In this document: in pieces, positions 9,827 to 17,222 of the stretch | Position numbering within the stretch: the first letter of the stretch is position 1 | Layout of the letters: every line of letters starts with the position of its first letter | DNA from: Demequina zhanjiangensis | GTDB taxonomy: Bacteria > Actinomycetota > Actinomycetes > Actinomycetales > Demequinaceae | DNA length: 64,000 bases | Direction: 5' to 3' | Assembly (NCBI RefSeq): GCF_030418315.1 | Contig: NZ_JAUHPV010000002.1 | Coordinates: 434,001-498,000, forward strand | Notes under the pieces: model-generated | The model's input: the letters and a program-made list of their open reading frames with translations, nothing else | The model's database searches: none | Told to the model about the DNA's origin: nothing | Translations under genes and position numbers: made by a program

Positions 9827-9967
9827 CAGACGTGAGGGCGACAGAGAAGTCGCCTGACATAAAGCGTGGCTCGGACGGTCATCCGGGGACTTGACCGTCC
9901 GAGCCGCATCTTCTTTCTGGCGCTGTGATCTCGCTCCCTCCCCTGAGATCCGGCGCCAGAATTTTGT
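9827..9967 (+). ncRNA. Candidate small RNA with three consecutive hairpins
   Basis: The 403-bp gap 9618-10020 has no convincing gene. Its right half holds three well-formed stems on the plus strand: GGCGAC/GTCGCC (9837-9842/9849-9854, 6-nt loop); a 14-bp perfect stem (9868-9881/9892-9905) with loop TCCGGGGACT; and a two-part stem (9917-9923/9953-9959 plus 9927-9932/9945-9950) with pyrimidine loop GCTCCCTCCCCT, followed by AATTTTGT, a proper intrinsic terminator. A -10-like TAATGT at 9815-9820 would start RNA near 9827. The G-rich loop of hairpin 2 is complementary to the C-rich loop of hairpin 3. The C-rich loop recalls the actinobacterial 6C RNA, but only one loop fits, so no family is claimed. 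Confidence 0.55.
9917..9967 (+). terminator. Intrinsic terminator of the candidate small RNA
   Basis: Outer stem CTGGCGC/GCGCCAG, inner stem GATCTC/GAGATC, 12-nt pyrimidine loop, then AATTTTGT. This is the best rho-independent terminator in the window, and it belongs to no plus-strand coding gene. Confidence 0.7.
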
Positions 9968-10007
9968 CTGCAGCCAGGTGATGTCGAGCAGCATGCGCCG
10001 CTCCCGG

Positions 10008-10013
10008 TACCTT
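10008..10013 (+). promoter_or_regulatory. -10 box TACCTT, leaderless start of 10021 gene
   Basis: TACCTT ends 7 nt before ATG 10021; no Shine-Dalgarno present. Confidence 0.5.
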
Positions 10014-10020
10014 TCCTCGC

Positions 10021-10878
10021 ATGACGCGCATCGCCCTCGCCACGACCCGCGACCTCACAGAGATCGACGCGGACGACCAGCTGCTGCTCGACGCGCTCCC
10101 CGAGTCCGAGCTCAAGGCCTGGGAGGACGACGTGGACTGGGCGGCCTACGACCTTGTCGTCATCCGCTCCACCTGGAACTACATCGACCGCCTCGACAGG
10201 TTCCTCGCGTGGGCGGAGCGGGTCTCGACCGTCACCCGCCTGGTCAATCCCGTTCCCGTCATCCGGTGGAACACGGACAAGCGCTACCTGGGCCAGCTCG
10301 CCGACGCAGGCGTGCCCGTGGTCCCCAGCGTGTTCGTCGCGCCAGGCGAGAGCGTGGACGACGCGTCGCTCACCGGCCGGGTCGTCGTGAAACCCACGAT
10401 CGCCAACGGCTCCAACGGCGCCAAGCTGATCGACGCCGACCCGCAGGCGGCCCGCGACCACCTCGGGGCCCTCCACGCCCAGGGTCGCACCGCGCTCATC
10501 CAGCCCTACCTGGACCAGGTGGACACGCTCGGCGAGAAGTCCCTCATCTTCCTCAGCGGCACCTACTCGCACGCCGCGTCCAAGGCGGCGATCCTGTCGC
10601 AGAGCATGTCCTTCTCCAGCGGGCTCTACGCCGATGAGGAGATGAGCCCCGCGACAGCCACCGAGGCCGAGCAGGAGGTGGCTCGTGCCGCCCTCGCAGC
10701 CGCCGCACGGGTGCTGCCCGAGGCCGCTGACCTCGCCTACGCCCGCGTCGACCTGCTGCCGAGCGAGGAGGGCCCGATGCTCCTCGAGCTCGAGCTCACG
10801 GAGCCGAGCCTCTTCATGCCCTTCGCCGATGGAGCCGCCGCACGGGTCGCGACCTCGCTGCGCGCGCTTCTCGGCTAG
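10021..10878 (+). CDS. ATP-grasp family ligase-like protein
   Basis: A 285-aa soluble protein resembling the ATP-grasp proteins of the RimK/DcsG-like group: an N-terminal preATP-grasp half (MTRIALATTRD; YDLVVIRSTWNYIDRLDRF; NPVPVIRWNTDKRYL), then the ATP-binding core with VVVKPTIANGSNGAK (lysine plus Gly-rich loop) and the acidic metal-binding end YARVDLLPSEEGPMLLELEL. Such enzymes couple ATP hydrolysis to joining a carboxylate to an amine or thiol; the substrates here cannot be predicted. Leaderless ATG. It stands alone between the small-RNA candidate and the terC riboswitch, so context gives no pathway. Confidence 0.75.
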   Translation: MTRIALATTRDLTEIDADDQLLLDALPESELKAWEDDVDWAAYDLVVIRSTWNYIDRLDRFLAWAERVSTVTRLVNPVPVIRWNTDKRYLGQLADAGVPVVPSVFVAPGESVDDASLTGRVVVKPTIANGSNGAKLIDADPQAARDHLGALHAQGRTALIQPYLDQVDTLGEKSLIFLSGTYSHAASKAAILSQSMSFSSGLYADEEMSPATATEAEQEVARAALAAAARVLPEAADLAYARVDLLPSEEGPMLLELELTEPSLFMPFADGAAARVATSLRALLG

Positions 10879-10949
10879 GAGGCCCGGGACCTGCGCGGCG
10901 CGCGAACGCGGGTCGACACCTGCCGTCGGCGTCGCCTACCATCTCCCCA

Positions 10950-11063
10950 CGAGGGGAGTACTTCCCAAGCTCCGACCCGGTCAGTACGAGGACGCCATCG
11001 TCCTCCCGGGCGGACGCCGCGCCAGCGGTGAAGGAGACCTCAGGAGCAGCAAGCCCTGAGGAG
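10950..11063 (+). ncRNA. yybP-ykoY (Mn2+) riboswitch controlling terC translation
   Basis: The conserved loop of this class, AGGGGAGTA, is at 10952-10960, and the matching 3' element GAAGGAGACCTC at 11030-11041. GAGG (10951-10954) can pair with CCTC (11038-11041) to close P1; the middle holds a GC-rich arm. The gene behind it is terC, a known target of this class. The same CCTC is also part of CCTCAGG (11038-11044), which pairs perfectly with CCTGAGG (11055-11061) and so covers the ribosome-binding site GAGGAG (11058-11063). The two folds exclude each other, which fits a translational ON switch with metal. Class assignment is by recognition of conserved bases; the switching model is inference. 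Confidence 0.8.
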
Positions 11064-11067
11064 AACT

Positions 11068-12090
11068 ATGCCCCCGCACGTCCTCGCCGCCGCCGACGCG
11101 GCCGCACAGATCGAGACGATCGGCACCCCGAGCCTGTGGCTCGGCACCATCGGAGCGGTCATCGCACTCATCGCCTTCGACTTCGTGCTCACCAGGCGCC
11201 CCCACGAGGTGCGGTTCAAGGAGGCGCTCGGCTGGAGCGCGTTCTACATCGCGCTTCCGCTCCTGTTCGGACTGTGGATCTGGGCGGAGCACGGGGGTGA
11301 GACCGCCACCCGCTACTACACGGGCTACGTGGTGGAGAAGAGCCTGTCGATCGACAACCTCTTCGTGTTCATCCTCATCCTCAGCGCGTTCGCAGTGCCC
11401 CGGATCCTGCAGCAGCGAGTGCTGCTCGTGGGAGTCGCCGGCGCGATCGTGCTCCGTGGCGCGTTCATCGCGGTCGGGGCCACCCTGATCGCCACGTTCG
11501 ACTGGACGTTCCTGCTCTTCGGCGCGATCCTGCTGGCCACCGCGATCAAGGTGTTCCGGGACGCACGGTCCGAGGAGGACGAGTCGATCGAGCCCGGCGA
11601 CATCGCCGTGGTCCGGGTGATGCGTCGCCTCATGCCGGTCACCGACGGCTATCGCGGCACGCGGGTGACGGTGAAGGAGGGAGCCCGCCGGGCCCTCACC
11701 CCGCTCGCGCTCGTCATGGCGGCGATCATCGTCACCGACGTGATCTTCGCGGTCGACTCGGTGCCGGCCGTGTTCGGCATCACCTCGGACCCCTATCTGG
11801 TGTTCGCCACCAACGCGTTCGCGCTGCTCGGCCTGCGCGCCCTGTACTTCGTGCTGGAGAACGCGCTGTCGAAGCTCGTGCACCTGGGCTACGGGCTCTC
11901 GGTCATCCTGGGCTTCATCGGCGTGAAGCTCGTGCTGCACTGGGCGCATGGCGTCTGGGACTGGGTGCCGACCGTCCCGACCACGGCGTCGCTCCTGGTG
12001 ATCGTGGGCGTGCTCGCCGTCACCGCCGCCACCTCGCTGGTCGCGGTGCGGAGGCAGCAGCGCGTCGGGGCCGACGCCGCAGCGCAGTAG
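11068..12090 (+). CDS. TerC family integral membrane protein (probable Mn2+ exporter)
   Basis: A 340-aa polytopic protein of the TerC/Alx family. Membrane-embedded acidic residues typical of the family are present: FDFVL (Asp38), SIDNLFVF (Asp96) and VTDVIFAVDSVPA in the second half. Seven to nine hydrophobic spans are visible; the soluble loop near 165-205 carries an Asp/Glu run. Bacterial TerC/Alx proteins export manganese or load metal onto exported enzymes. The yybP-ykoY riboswitch immediately upstream makes a manganese role the best guess. Start ATG 11068 with GAGGAG 4 nt upstream, the site masked by the riboswitch. Confidence 0.9.
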   Translation: MPPHVLAAADAAAQIETIGTPSLWLGTIGAVIALIAFDFVLTRRPHEVRFKEALGWSAFYIALPLLFGLWIWAEHGGETATRYYTGYVVEKSLSIDNLFVFILILSAFAVPRILQQRVLLVGVAGAIVLRGAFIAVGATLIATFDWTFLLFGAILLATAIKVFRDARSEEDESIEPGDIAVVRVMRRLMPVTDGYRGTRVTVKEGARRALTPLALVMAAIIVTDVIFAVDSVPAVFGITSDPYLVFATNAFALLGLRALYFVLENALSKLVHLGYGLSVILGFIGVKLVLHWAHGVWDWVPTVPTTASLLVIVGVLAVTAATSLVAVRRQQRVGADAAAQ

Positions 12091-12135
12091 AGTCGAGCCG
12101 ACACGGCAGGTCCCATCGCCGTCGAAGGAGCAGAC

Positions 12136-13104
12136 ATGGCCGACGAGCAGCGCCCGCAGTCCCAGGACCCGTGGGTCGCGCCCCCGCTCGGCAGCGACGG
12201 CGCCGGCTCCGGGACGTACCAGGACCCGTTCGCGCAGCAGTCGGCGGGGCAGGTGCCGCAGCCCGGCGTCGCGCCCTACGGCCAGCCGTACGCCGCGCCC
12301 GGGTACTCGCAGCCCTGGGGAACGTCAGGCCTGCAGTACGCGCCCCGCTCGGACAAGAACTGGCTCGGCATCACGAGTCTCATCCTGAGCATCGTCGGCG
12401 TCTCCCTGGGTGGGGTGATCTTCGGGCATCTGGGGCTCGGCGCCGTCAAGCGCGGCGAGGCGAGCAACCGCGGGATCGCGCTCGCGGGCACCATCATCGG
12501 GTGGGTCGGACTCGCCCTCGGCGTCATCGCCGTCGTGCTCGCGATCTCGTTCTCCCTCGTCGCGGCCTCGACCTACGAGGACGACTGGACCGTGGAGGCA
12601 TCGTCCGAGGCCACCACCGAGGGCTGGTGGGACGAGCCGACGCCTGAGAGCACCGACGACTGGGATGCCGACCTCGCGCAGCCTGGAGACGGCGTGTTCG
12701 GGCTCGAGGAGGCCAACACCTACTTCCTCGTGTACGTGAACGGCGCGCTCGAGTCGGAGCAGTGCCTCGCGCCCTCGTCGACCGCGGGCTTCGACCTGGA
12801 CGTGGTCGACTGCTCGGGGACGCACGTCGGCGAGGTGTTCCTGACGGCACCGCTCAGCGAGCTCATCGTCGGCGACGACGTGTACGGCGACGCGACCTGG
12901 ACCGAGATGTACGACGCGTGCACCGGCGCCTTCGATGCGTCCGCCGGGGGCACCGGAGTGGACGCGATGGTCGACTGGTGGGTGTTCGCGGCGTCCGACG
13001 ACGAGGAGCTCTCCGGCGAGGACACGTTCCTGTGCGTCGCCTCCGTGGACTTCAGCGACATGACGGGCTCCGTGTTCGACGGCACAGGCGGCCAGTCGCT
13101 CTGA
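12136..13104 (+). CDS. DUF4190 membrane protein with septum-formation-like extracellular domain
   Basis: A 322-aa protein in three parts: a Gln/Pro/Gly/Tyr-rich cytoplasmic N-terminus (about 1-72; repeated PYGQPYAAPGYSQP), a two-span DUF4190 unit (about 73-145: LGITSLILSIVG.., GIALAGTIIGWVG..) and an acidic extracytoplasmic C-terminus with four cysteines (SEQCLAP, DVVDCSGTH, YDACTGAF, TFLCVAS) arranged as in actinobacterial septum-formation-domain proteins. Probably envelope-located; role in division is unproven. Start ATG 12136 with GAAGGAG 7 nt upstream. Stands alone after terC. Confidence 0.7.
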   Translation: MADEQRPQSQDPWVAPPLGSDGAGSGTYQDPFAQQSAGQVPQPGVAPYGQPYAAPGYSQPWGTSGLQYAPRSDKNWLGITSLILSIVGVSLGGVIFGHLGLGAVKRGEASNRGIALAGTIIGWVGLALGVIAVVLAISFSLVAASTYEDDWTVEASSEATTEGWWDEPTPESTDDWDADLAQPGDGVFGLEEANTYFLVYVNGALESEQCLAPSSTAGFDLDVVDCSGTHVGEVFLTAPLSELIVGDDVYGDATWTEMYDACTGAFDASAGGTGVDAMVDWWVFAASDDEELSGEDTFLCVASVDFSDMTGSVFDGTGGQSL

Positions 13105-13167
13105 GGAGTCACGTCAGCGGTCGCCGCTGATCCACGGCCTGCCCTGGACACGCGCCTCAGTGCCACC

Positions 13168-13173
13168 TACGAT
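13168..13173 (+). promoter_or_regulatory. -10 box TACGAT upstream of the 48-aa ORF
   Basis: TACGAT would start RNA near 13180, giving an ~83-nt leader with GAGAGGA before GTG 13263. No clear -35. Confidence 0.35.
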
Positions 13174-13262
13174 TGTTCTCGCCTCCCACAAAACCCCCGT
13201 GGGGCGCTCGACCACCACCGATGGCCCGGCTTCACGACGCGTGACGCCGGAGAGGAACGACA

Positions 13263-13409
13263 GTGCCCGCCTCCGCAGCGCAGGAACCCGTCTCGACGCG
13301 CGTCGTCGAGTACGCGCGCGACCGCGCGGAGCTGCCGCAGCACTTCGGCTCGTGGCGCGACTACGCGTTCAGCGACATGCCTCCGGAGGAGCCGGTTCCC
13401 GGGGCCTGA
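13263..13409 (+). CDS. Small 48-aa protein of unknown function
   Basis: The 347-bp gap 13105-13451 contains a short frame that looks coding: GTG 13263 preceded by the Shine-Dalgarno GAGAGGA (7 nt spacing), third codon positions almost all G or C, and a sensible soluble sequence (STRVVEYARDRAELPQHFGS, then WRDYAFSDMPPEEP). The 5' part of the gap holds a -10-like box at 13168 and nothing else seen. I do not recognise the family. The stop is 42 nt before the malY-like start. Could be a genuine small protein; codon pattern and ribosome site are the only evidence. Confidence 0.5.
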   Translation: MPASAAQEPVSTRVVEYARDRAELPQHFGSWRDYAFSDMPPEEPVPGA

Positions 13410-13434
13410 GGCGTTGCACCGGCACCCGATGCTC

Positions 13435-13454
13435 CACGTAGGCTCGCCTACGTG
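13435..13454. promoter_or_regulatory. Perfect 9-bp palindrome over the -10 and start codon of the MalY-like gene
   Basis: CACGTAGGC (13435-13443) and GCCTACGTG (13446-13454) are exact reverse complements with 2 bp between. The palindrome contains the -10 hexamer TAGGCT (13439-13444, 7 nt before GTG 13452) and ends in the GTG itself. A repressor bound here would block a leaderless promoter completely; chance is the alternative. Confidence 0.5.
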
Positions 13455-14633
13455 AACCCCCTCGATCAGCTCACTCTCGACCAGCTCCGCGCCCGTCGCT
13501 CCATCAAGTGGAGCCTCTACGAGCCCGACGTCCTCCCCATGTGGGTGGCAGAGATGGACGTGCTGCTCGCAGACCCGATCCGTGAGGCCCTCGAGGGCGC
13601 GCTCGCGATCGGGGACACCGGCTACCCAGGCTCCTGGCCGCTCGTCGACGAGTTCGTCGCGTTCGCCGACCGCCGCTGGGGATGGGCGGTGGATCCGAAG
13701 CTCGTCGCGCCCGCAGCAGGAGTCATCCCCGCCTACGTCGACGCCTTCATCGAGGACACCGAGCCCGGCGATGAGATCGTCATCACCTCTCCCGTGTACC
13801 CGCCCTTCACCACCTACCTGCGCCAGGCGGGACGTGTGGTCCGGGAGGCACCGCTCACCGCCGACCTGCGTCTCGACGTCGCCGCGCTTGAGGAGGCGCT
13901 CGAGGCCGCCACCGCACCCGCCGAGGGCTCCACCACGCGCCGACGCGCCGGGCTGCTGCTGTGCAACCCGCACAACCCCGGCGGCGCGGTGCACACCCGG
14001 CAGGAGCTCGAGGCCGTCGCGGCGATCGCGAACCGCCTCGACGTGACCGTCGTCTCCGACGAGATCCATGCGCCGATCGTCTACTCGGGCGCCGAGTTCA
14101 CCCCCTACCTGTCCGTCGACGGCGGCGAGCGGGGGATCGCGATCCAGTCCGCCTCCAAGGCCTTCAACCTGGCGGCGATGCCCGCCGCGCAGATGATCGC
14201 CGGCACCGAGCGGCGAGCGTGGCTCGCGCAGTACCGCAAGGGCGCCCACGGGCATGCGACGCACCTGGGCACGATCGCCGGCACCGTGGCATACCGCGAC
14301 GGAGAGTCCTGGCTGGACGCCCTCCTCCAGGGGCTCGAGGCGAACCGGGACACGCTGCACGCGTTCGTGAGCGATCAGCTCCCCGGAGTGACGGTCTCCC
14401 GCAACGAGGGCACCTTCCTCGCATGGCTCGACTTCCGGGGCACGGCCGCCGCCGGTGCGCGGGATCTGGGCGAGGAGCCCTCGAAGCTCCTGCTCGAGGA
14501 GGGGCGCGTCGCGCTCAACCCCGGCACGCACTTCGGCCTCGGCGGGGCAGGGCACGCACGCCTGAACTTCGCGGCACCGCCCGCAGTGCTCGACGAGGGA
14601 CTGTCCCGCATCGCCTCGGTCGTCACAGGCTGA
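13452..14633 (+). CDS. MalY/PatB family PLP-dependent aminotransferase (cystathionine beta-lyase type)
   Basis: A 393-aa fold-type I PLP enzyme. N-terminal IKWSLYEPDVLPMWVAEMD is the signature of the MalY/PatB branch. CNPHNPGG (171-178) and SDEIHAP (202-208) contact the cofactor; the Schiff-base lysine is Lys236 in SASKAFN. Members cleave cystathionine or related C-S bonds to homocysteine or thiol, pyruvate and ammonia, and some moonlight as regulators. That would fit metE/metF elsewhere in the window, but the substrate is not determined. The GTG start has no ribosome-binding site and is predicted leaderless, inside a 20-bp palindrome. The RBBP9-like gene follows 34 nt downstream. Confidence 0.85.
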   Translation: MNPLDQLTLDQLRARRSIKWSLYEPDVLPMWVAEMDVLLADPIREALEGALAIGDTGYPGSWPLVDEFVAFADRRWGWAVDPKLVAPAAGVIPAYVDAFIEDTEPGDEIVITSPVYPPFTTYLRQAGRVVREAPLTADLRLDVAALEEALEAATAPAEGSTTRRRAGLLLCNPHNPGGAVHTRQELEAVAAIANRLDVTVVSDEIHAPIVYSGAEFTPYLSVDGGERGIAIQSASKAFNLAAMPAAQMIAGTERRAWLAQYRKGAHGHATHLGTIAGTVAYRDGESWLDALLQGLEANRDTLHAFVSDQLPGVTVSRNEGTFLAWLDFRGTAAAGARDLGEEPSKLLLEEGRVALNPGTHFGLGGAGHARLNFAAPPAVLDEGLSRIASVVTG

Positions 14634-14667
14634 GACGCCCGGCGACGCTTCCCGAGAGGACTCCAGG

Positions 14668-15249
14668 ATGACCGACATGCGCGTGCTGATGCTCCACGGG
14701 CTCGGCAACCACCGGCCGCACGAGCACTGGATGTGGTGGCTCGGCGAACGGCTGCGCCGTGACCGCGTGCCGGTCCAGCACCCGCAGCTGCCGAATCCCG
14801 ACGCCCCCACCTTCGAGGCGTGGCGTGAGATCGCGCTGGCCGAGCTCGAGATGCTCGCGGGCGGCGGGGAGCGTGTGCTCCTCACCCATTCGCTGTCCTG
14901 CGTCCTGTGGGCCCGGATCGCACCAGAGCTGCCCGAGAGCCTGAGGCCTCACCGCGTCGCCCTCATCGCCCCGCCATCAGCCGATCGGCTCGCCACGGTC
15001 CTGCCGGGCTTCCCCTACGCGGAGGACGTGGATCTGAGCGAGGTGGCCTCCGGGAGGGTCGTCGCGCGTGAACGCGACCCCTACCGTCACGTCCCGGTCG
15101 CGGACGTCGCATCCCGCTGGGGTCTGCCGTCGATCGAGCTGCCGGGCGAGGGCCATCTGAACCACGAGGACGGGCACGGCGCCTGGCCTGCCGCGCTCGC
15201 CTGGACCCTGACCGGCGATGACCAGGCATGGAGCGTCACCGCGGGATAG
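14668..15249 (+). CDS. RBBP9/YdeN family alpha/beta hydrolase
   Basis: A 193-aa serine hydrolase fold: strand-loop LMLHGLGN with an oxyanion loop (9-14), nucleophile Ser75 in T-H-S-L-S, and C-terminal His in GEGHLNHEDGHG (His163/His166). Size and the THSLS rather than GHSLG elbow match the RBBP9/YdeN group, small esterase-like proteins of unclear substrate. Start ATG 14668 with GAGAGGA at 14653-14659, 8 nt upstream. Likely cotranscribed with the MalY-like gene. Its TAG stop supplies the first bases of the -10 for the next gene. Confidence 0.75.
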   Translation: MTDMRVLMLHGLGNHRPHEHWMWWLGERLRRDRVPVQHPQLPNPDAPTFEAWREIALAELEMLAGGGERVLLTHSLSCVLWARIAPELPESLRPHRVALIAPPSADRLATVLPGFPYAEDVDLSEVASGRVVARERDPYRHVPVADVASRWGLPSIELPGEGHLNHEDGHGAWPAALAWTLTGDDQAWSVTAG

Positions 15250-15252
15250 GGT
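15247..15252 (+). promoter_or_regulatory. -10 box TAGGGT, leaderless start of 15259 gene
   Basis: TAGGGT ends 6 nt before ATG 15259; its TAG is the stop codon of the previous gene. Confidence 0.5.
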
Positions 15253-15258
15253 GGGCGC

Positions 15259-16212
15259 ATGCCGTCGGGCCTCGTCCCGGACGCCGAGGTCCGGATCAGC
15301 GACGACCTTGTGTCGCGCCTTCTCGCGGCACAGCACCCCGACCTCGCCTCGCTTCCGCTGGGCGAACGCCATGAGGGCTGGGACAACGTCACCGTCCGGA
15401 TCGGTCACGACCTCGCCGCACGGCTTCCGCGCCGGCGCGTCGGCGCCGACCTCGCATCCCGCGAGCATGCGTGGCTTCCCACGCTCGCCGCAGACTGGGA
15501 CTTCGCAGTGCCCACGCCGGTGCGGCTCGGCGAGCCTGGCGAGGGCTACCCGTGGTCATGGTCGATCGTGCCGTACCACCCGGGCGAGCGCGCGTTCGAT
15601 GCGCCGCTGACCGACGCAGGTGCGAAGGACCTGGGCAAGGCGCTCGCGCAGGTGCATAGGGAGGCACCGTCTGGCGCGCCGCGCAATCCGGTGCGGTCAG
15701 CACCCCTCGCCGCGCGCGCTGAGGTCTTCGACGCGCGCATCAACACGCTGCTCGACGCCGCCAAGGACGACCCTTCGCGACCGGTCCTGCTCGAGGACGC
15801 CGCTCGTGCCGCGTTCGAGGCGGGCGCGCGCGCTCCTCAAGGACAGGAGACGTGGGCGCACCTGGACCTGCATGGCGGGAACGTGCTCTCCGAACGCGGT
15901 CGGCTCGCTGCCGTGCTCGACTGGGGCGACCTGGGCGTGGGCGACCCGGCGACCGATCTGGGACAGGCCCTCACGCTCGTGGGCCGCAGGGGCTTCCGAG
16001 TGCTCGTGGACGCCTACGCGAAGGCGGGAGGCGCCGCCGCCCGGCGCGGCACGCTGCTCACGAGCGGCAGCCTGCGGGAGGACACCGCTCTCCGTGTCGA
16101 GGCCGAGGCGGTCGGCTACGCGGTCACGCTCGCGTGCTTCGAGCGCGCGATCCACCCCTACGCAGGCTGGTCGGCTCTCGTGGACCTGGGGTACGCGACA
16201 CCTCGCGACTGA
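15259..16212 (+). CDS. Aminoglycoside phosphotransferase (APH) family kinase, catalytic motifs intact
   Basis: A 317-aa protein of the APH/choline-kinase fold. Catalytic loop H-L-D-L-H-G-G-N at 201-208 (Asp203 catalytic, Asn208 metal) and metal-binding Asp221 in L-D-W-G-D, followed by GVGDPATDL. The N-terminus VRISDDLVSRLLAAQHPDLA is shared with the two degenerate paralogues at 19783 and 20671. These proteins phosphorylate small hydroxylated molecules; drug resistance is only one use, and no substrate is implied here. Leaderless ATG. Converges on the siderophore-interacting gene with 55 bp between stops. Confidence 0.8.
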   Translation: MPSGLVPDAEVRISDDLVSRLLAAQHPDLASLPLGERHEGWDNVTVRIGHDLAARLPRRRVGADLASREHAWLPTLAADWDFAVPTPVRLGEPGEGYPWSWSIVPYHPGERAFDAPLTDAGAKDLGKALAQVHREAPSGAPRNPVRSAPLAARAEVFDARINTLLDAAKDDPSRPVLLEDAARAAFEAGARAPQGQETWAHLDLHGGNVLSERGRLAAVLDWGDLGVGDPATDLGQALTLVGRRGFRVLVDAYAKAGGAAARRGTLLTSGSLREDTALRVEAEAVGYAVTLACFERAIHPYAGWSALVDLGYATPRD

Positions 16213-16267
16213 CCGGCCGAGAGGCGCACCCATGGGCGGGTGAGTCTCGCGCGGGCGAGCGTTTCCG

Positions 16268-17101
16268 TCAGACCCCGAGCGAGCGCAGGAACGGCTCGTA
16301 CTCGACCCAGTTCTCCTCGTCGGTGCGGTCCTCACGCCAGATCTGAGCCGCGGTCTCCCGCTGCTCCTCGGTGAGGTTCTCCCACACGGTCATGATGCGG
16401 TCCTTGTCGCCGTGCCAGTAGCCGACGATGCGGATCAGCTTCACGGGGAAGCCTGCATCGTGACGCAGGTACTGACGCATGCGGCGGGACTCGGCGGCCT
16501 CGCAGGCGACCCAGATGTACGGGTCCTCCGTCTCGGCGCGGAGCTCGGGGAGCATCGTGCGCAGCTCGTGCTCAAGGATCGACGGCGCGACGCCGTTCCC
16601 GCCGAGCCTCCACTGCACGTCGACCTGGGCGGCGCTGGGGAGGTCCCTGGCGTCGGCCAGGGTGGGGAGCTCGATGACGACGCTGAAGCGCTCGTCGGCG
16701 CCGGCCTCGGCGAGGATGCGCGCGATCGCGGGCAGCGCCGTGCCGTCGCCCAGGAGGACTCGGCGGTGGACGGCGCTCGGGGGACGGTAGTAGGCCTTGG
16801 GCTCGGAGACGGCGACGGCGTCGCCGGGCTTCACCCTCTCGCCCCACGCCGCGCCGGGGCCGTCGCCGTGAAGCGCGATCTCCATCTCGAAGCCGTCGGA
16901 GAGGACCTTGCTGACCGTGTAGTGCCGGGACGCATGGCCGTCGGAGGCGTCGACGTCGTCGGCACCCACCTCGACGTGGATGAACTCGTCGCCGGATCCC
17001 GTGGTCTGCCAGGCGTCGCCCGGCGTGGTGACCCGTACCCTCACGAACCCCGGGGTGACCGGCTCGACGCCGGTGACGACGGTCGTGATGGTGGTCTCCA
17101 T
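16268..17101 (-). CDS. Siderophore-interacting protein (FAD-dependent ferric-siderophore reductase family)
   Basis: A 277-aa flavoprotein of the SIP/ViuB family, which reduces ferric siderophores in the cytosol to free iron. Seen: an N-terminal FAD-binding barrel with SRHYTVSK (family RxYTxR), the FAD phosphate region, and the C-terminal NAD(P)H-like domain with WVACEAAESRRMRQYLR and RIVGYWHGD. A tail of about 45 residues after GYWHGD extends beyond many homologues. Start ATG 17101 with GGAGGA upstream; the leader carries an 8-bp hairpin (17122-17139). Transcription is expected to be iron-repressed through the iron box at 17139-17157. No siderophore transport genes lie nearby. Confidence 0.88.
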   Translation of the reverse strand: METTITTVVTGVEPVTPGFVRVRVTTPGDAWQTTGSGDEFIHVEVGADDVDASDGHASRHYTVSKVLSDGFEMEIALHGDGPGAAWGERVKPGDAVAVSEPKAYYRPPSAVHRRVLLGDGTALPAIARILAEAGADERFSVVIELPTLADARDLPSAAQVDVQWRLGGNGVAPSILEHELRTMLPELRAETEDPYIWVACEAAESRRMRQYLRHDAGFPVKLIRIVGYWHGDKDRIMTVWENLTEEQRETAAQIWREDRTDEENWVEYEPFLRSLGV

Positions 17102-17138
17102 GAATCCTCCGGGGGGACGCGGGAGCCCGGTCGGGCTC

Positions 17139-17157
17139 CGAGGTAAGGCTCACCTCA
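17139..17157. promoter_or_regulatory. Iron box (DtxR/IdeR-type operator) before the SIP gene
   Basis: The 19-mer CGAGGTAAGGCTCACCTCA matches 14 of 19 positions of the IdeR consensus TTAGGTTAGGCTAACCTAA, including the core AGG..AGGCT..ACCT. It lies 38 nt before the SIP start and just downstream of a minus-strand TTGACT (17175-17180) that could be the -35, so bound repressor would cover the promoter. Confidence 0.75.
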
Positions 17158-17210
17158 CCACATATTTCGAAACGAGTCAATGTCGTAATTCACTCGCGGA
17201 GCATCGGTGC

Positions 17211-17216
17211 GATAAT
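17211..17216 (+). promoter_or_regulatory. -10 box GATAAT, leaderless start of 17223 gene
   Basis: GATAAT ends 6 nt before ATG 17223, the closest match to consensus TATAAT in the window. Confidence 0.55.
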
Positions 17217-17222
17217 CCACGC

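Noticed and set aside
15259-16212. Antibiotic-resistance gene call for the APH-family protein
   Set aside because: The fold is widespread in metabolism and no drug-specific subgroup features are visible.
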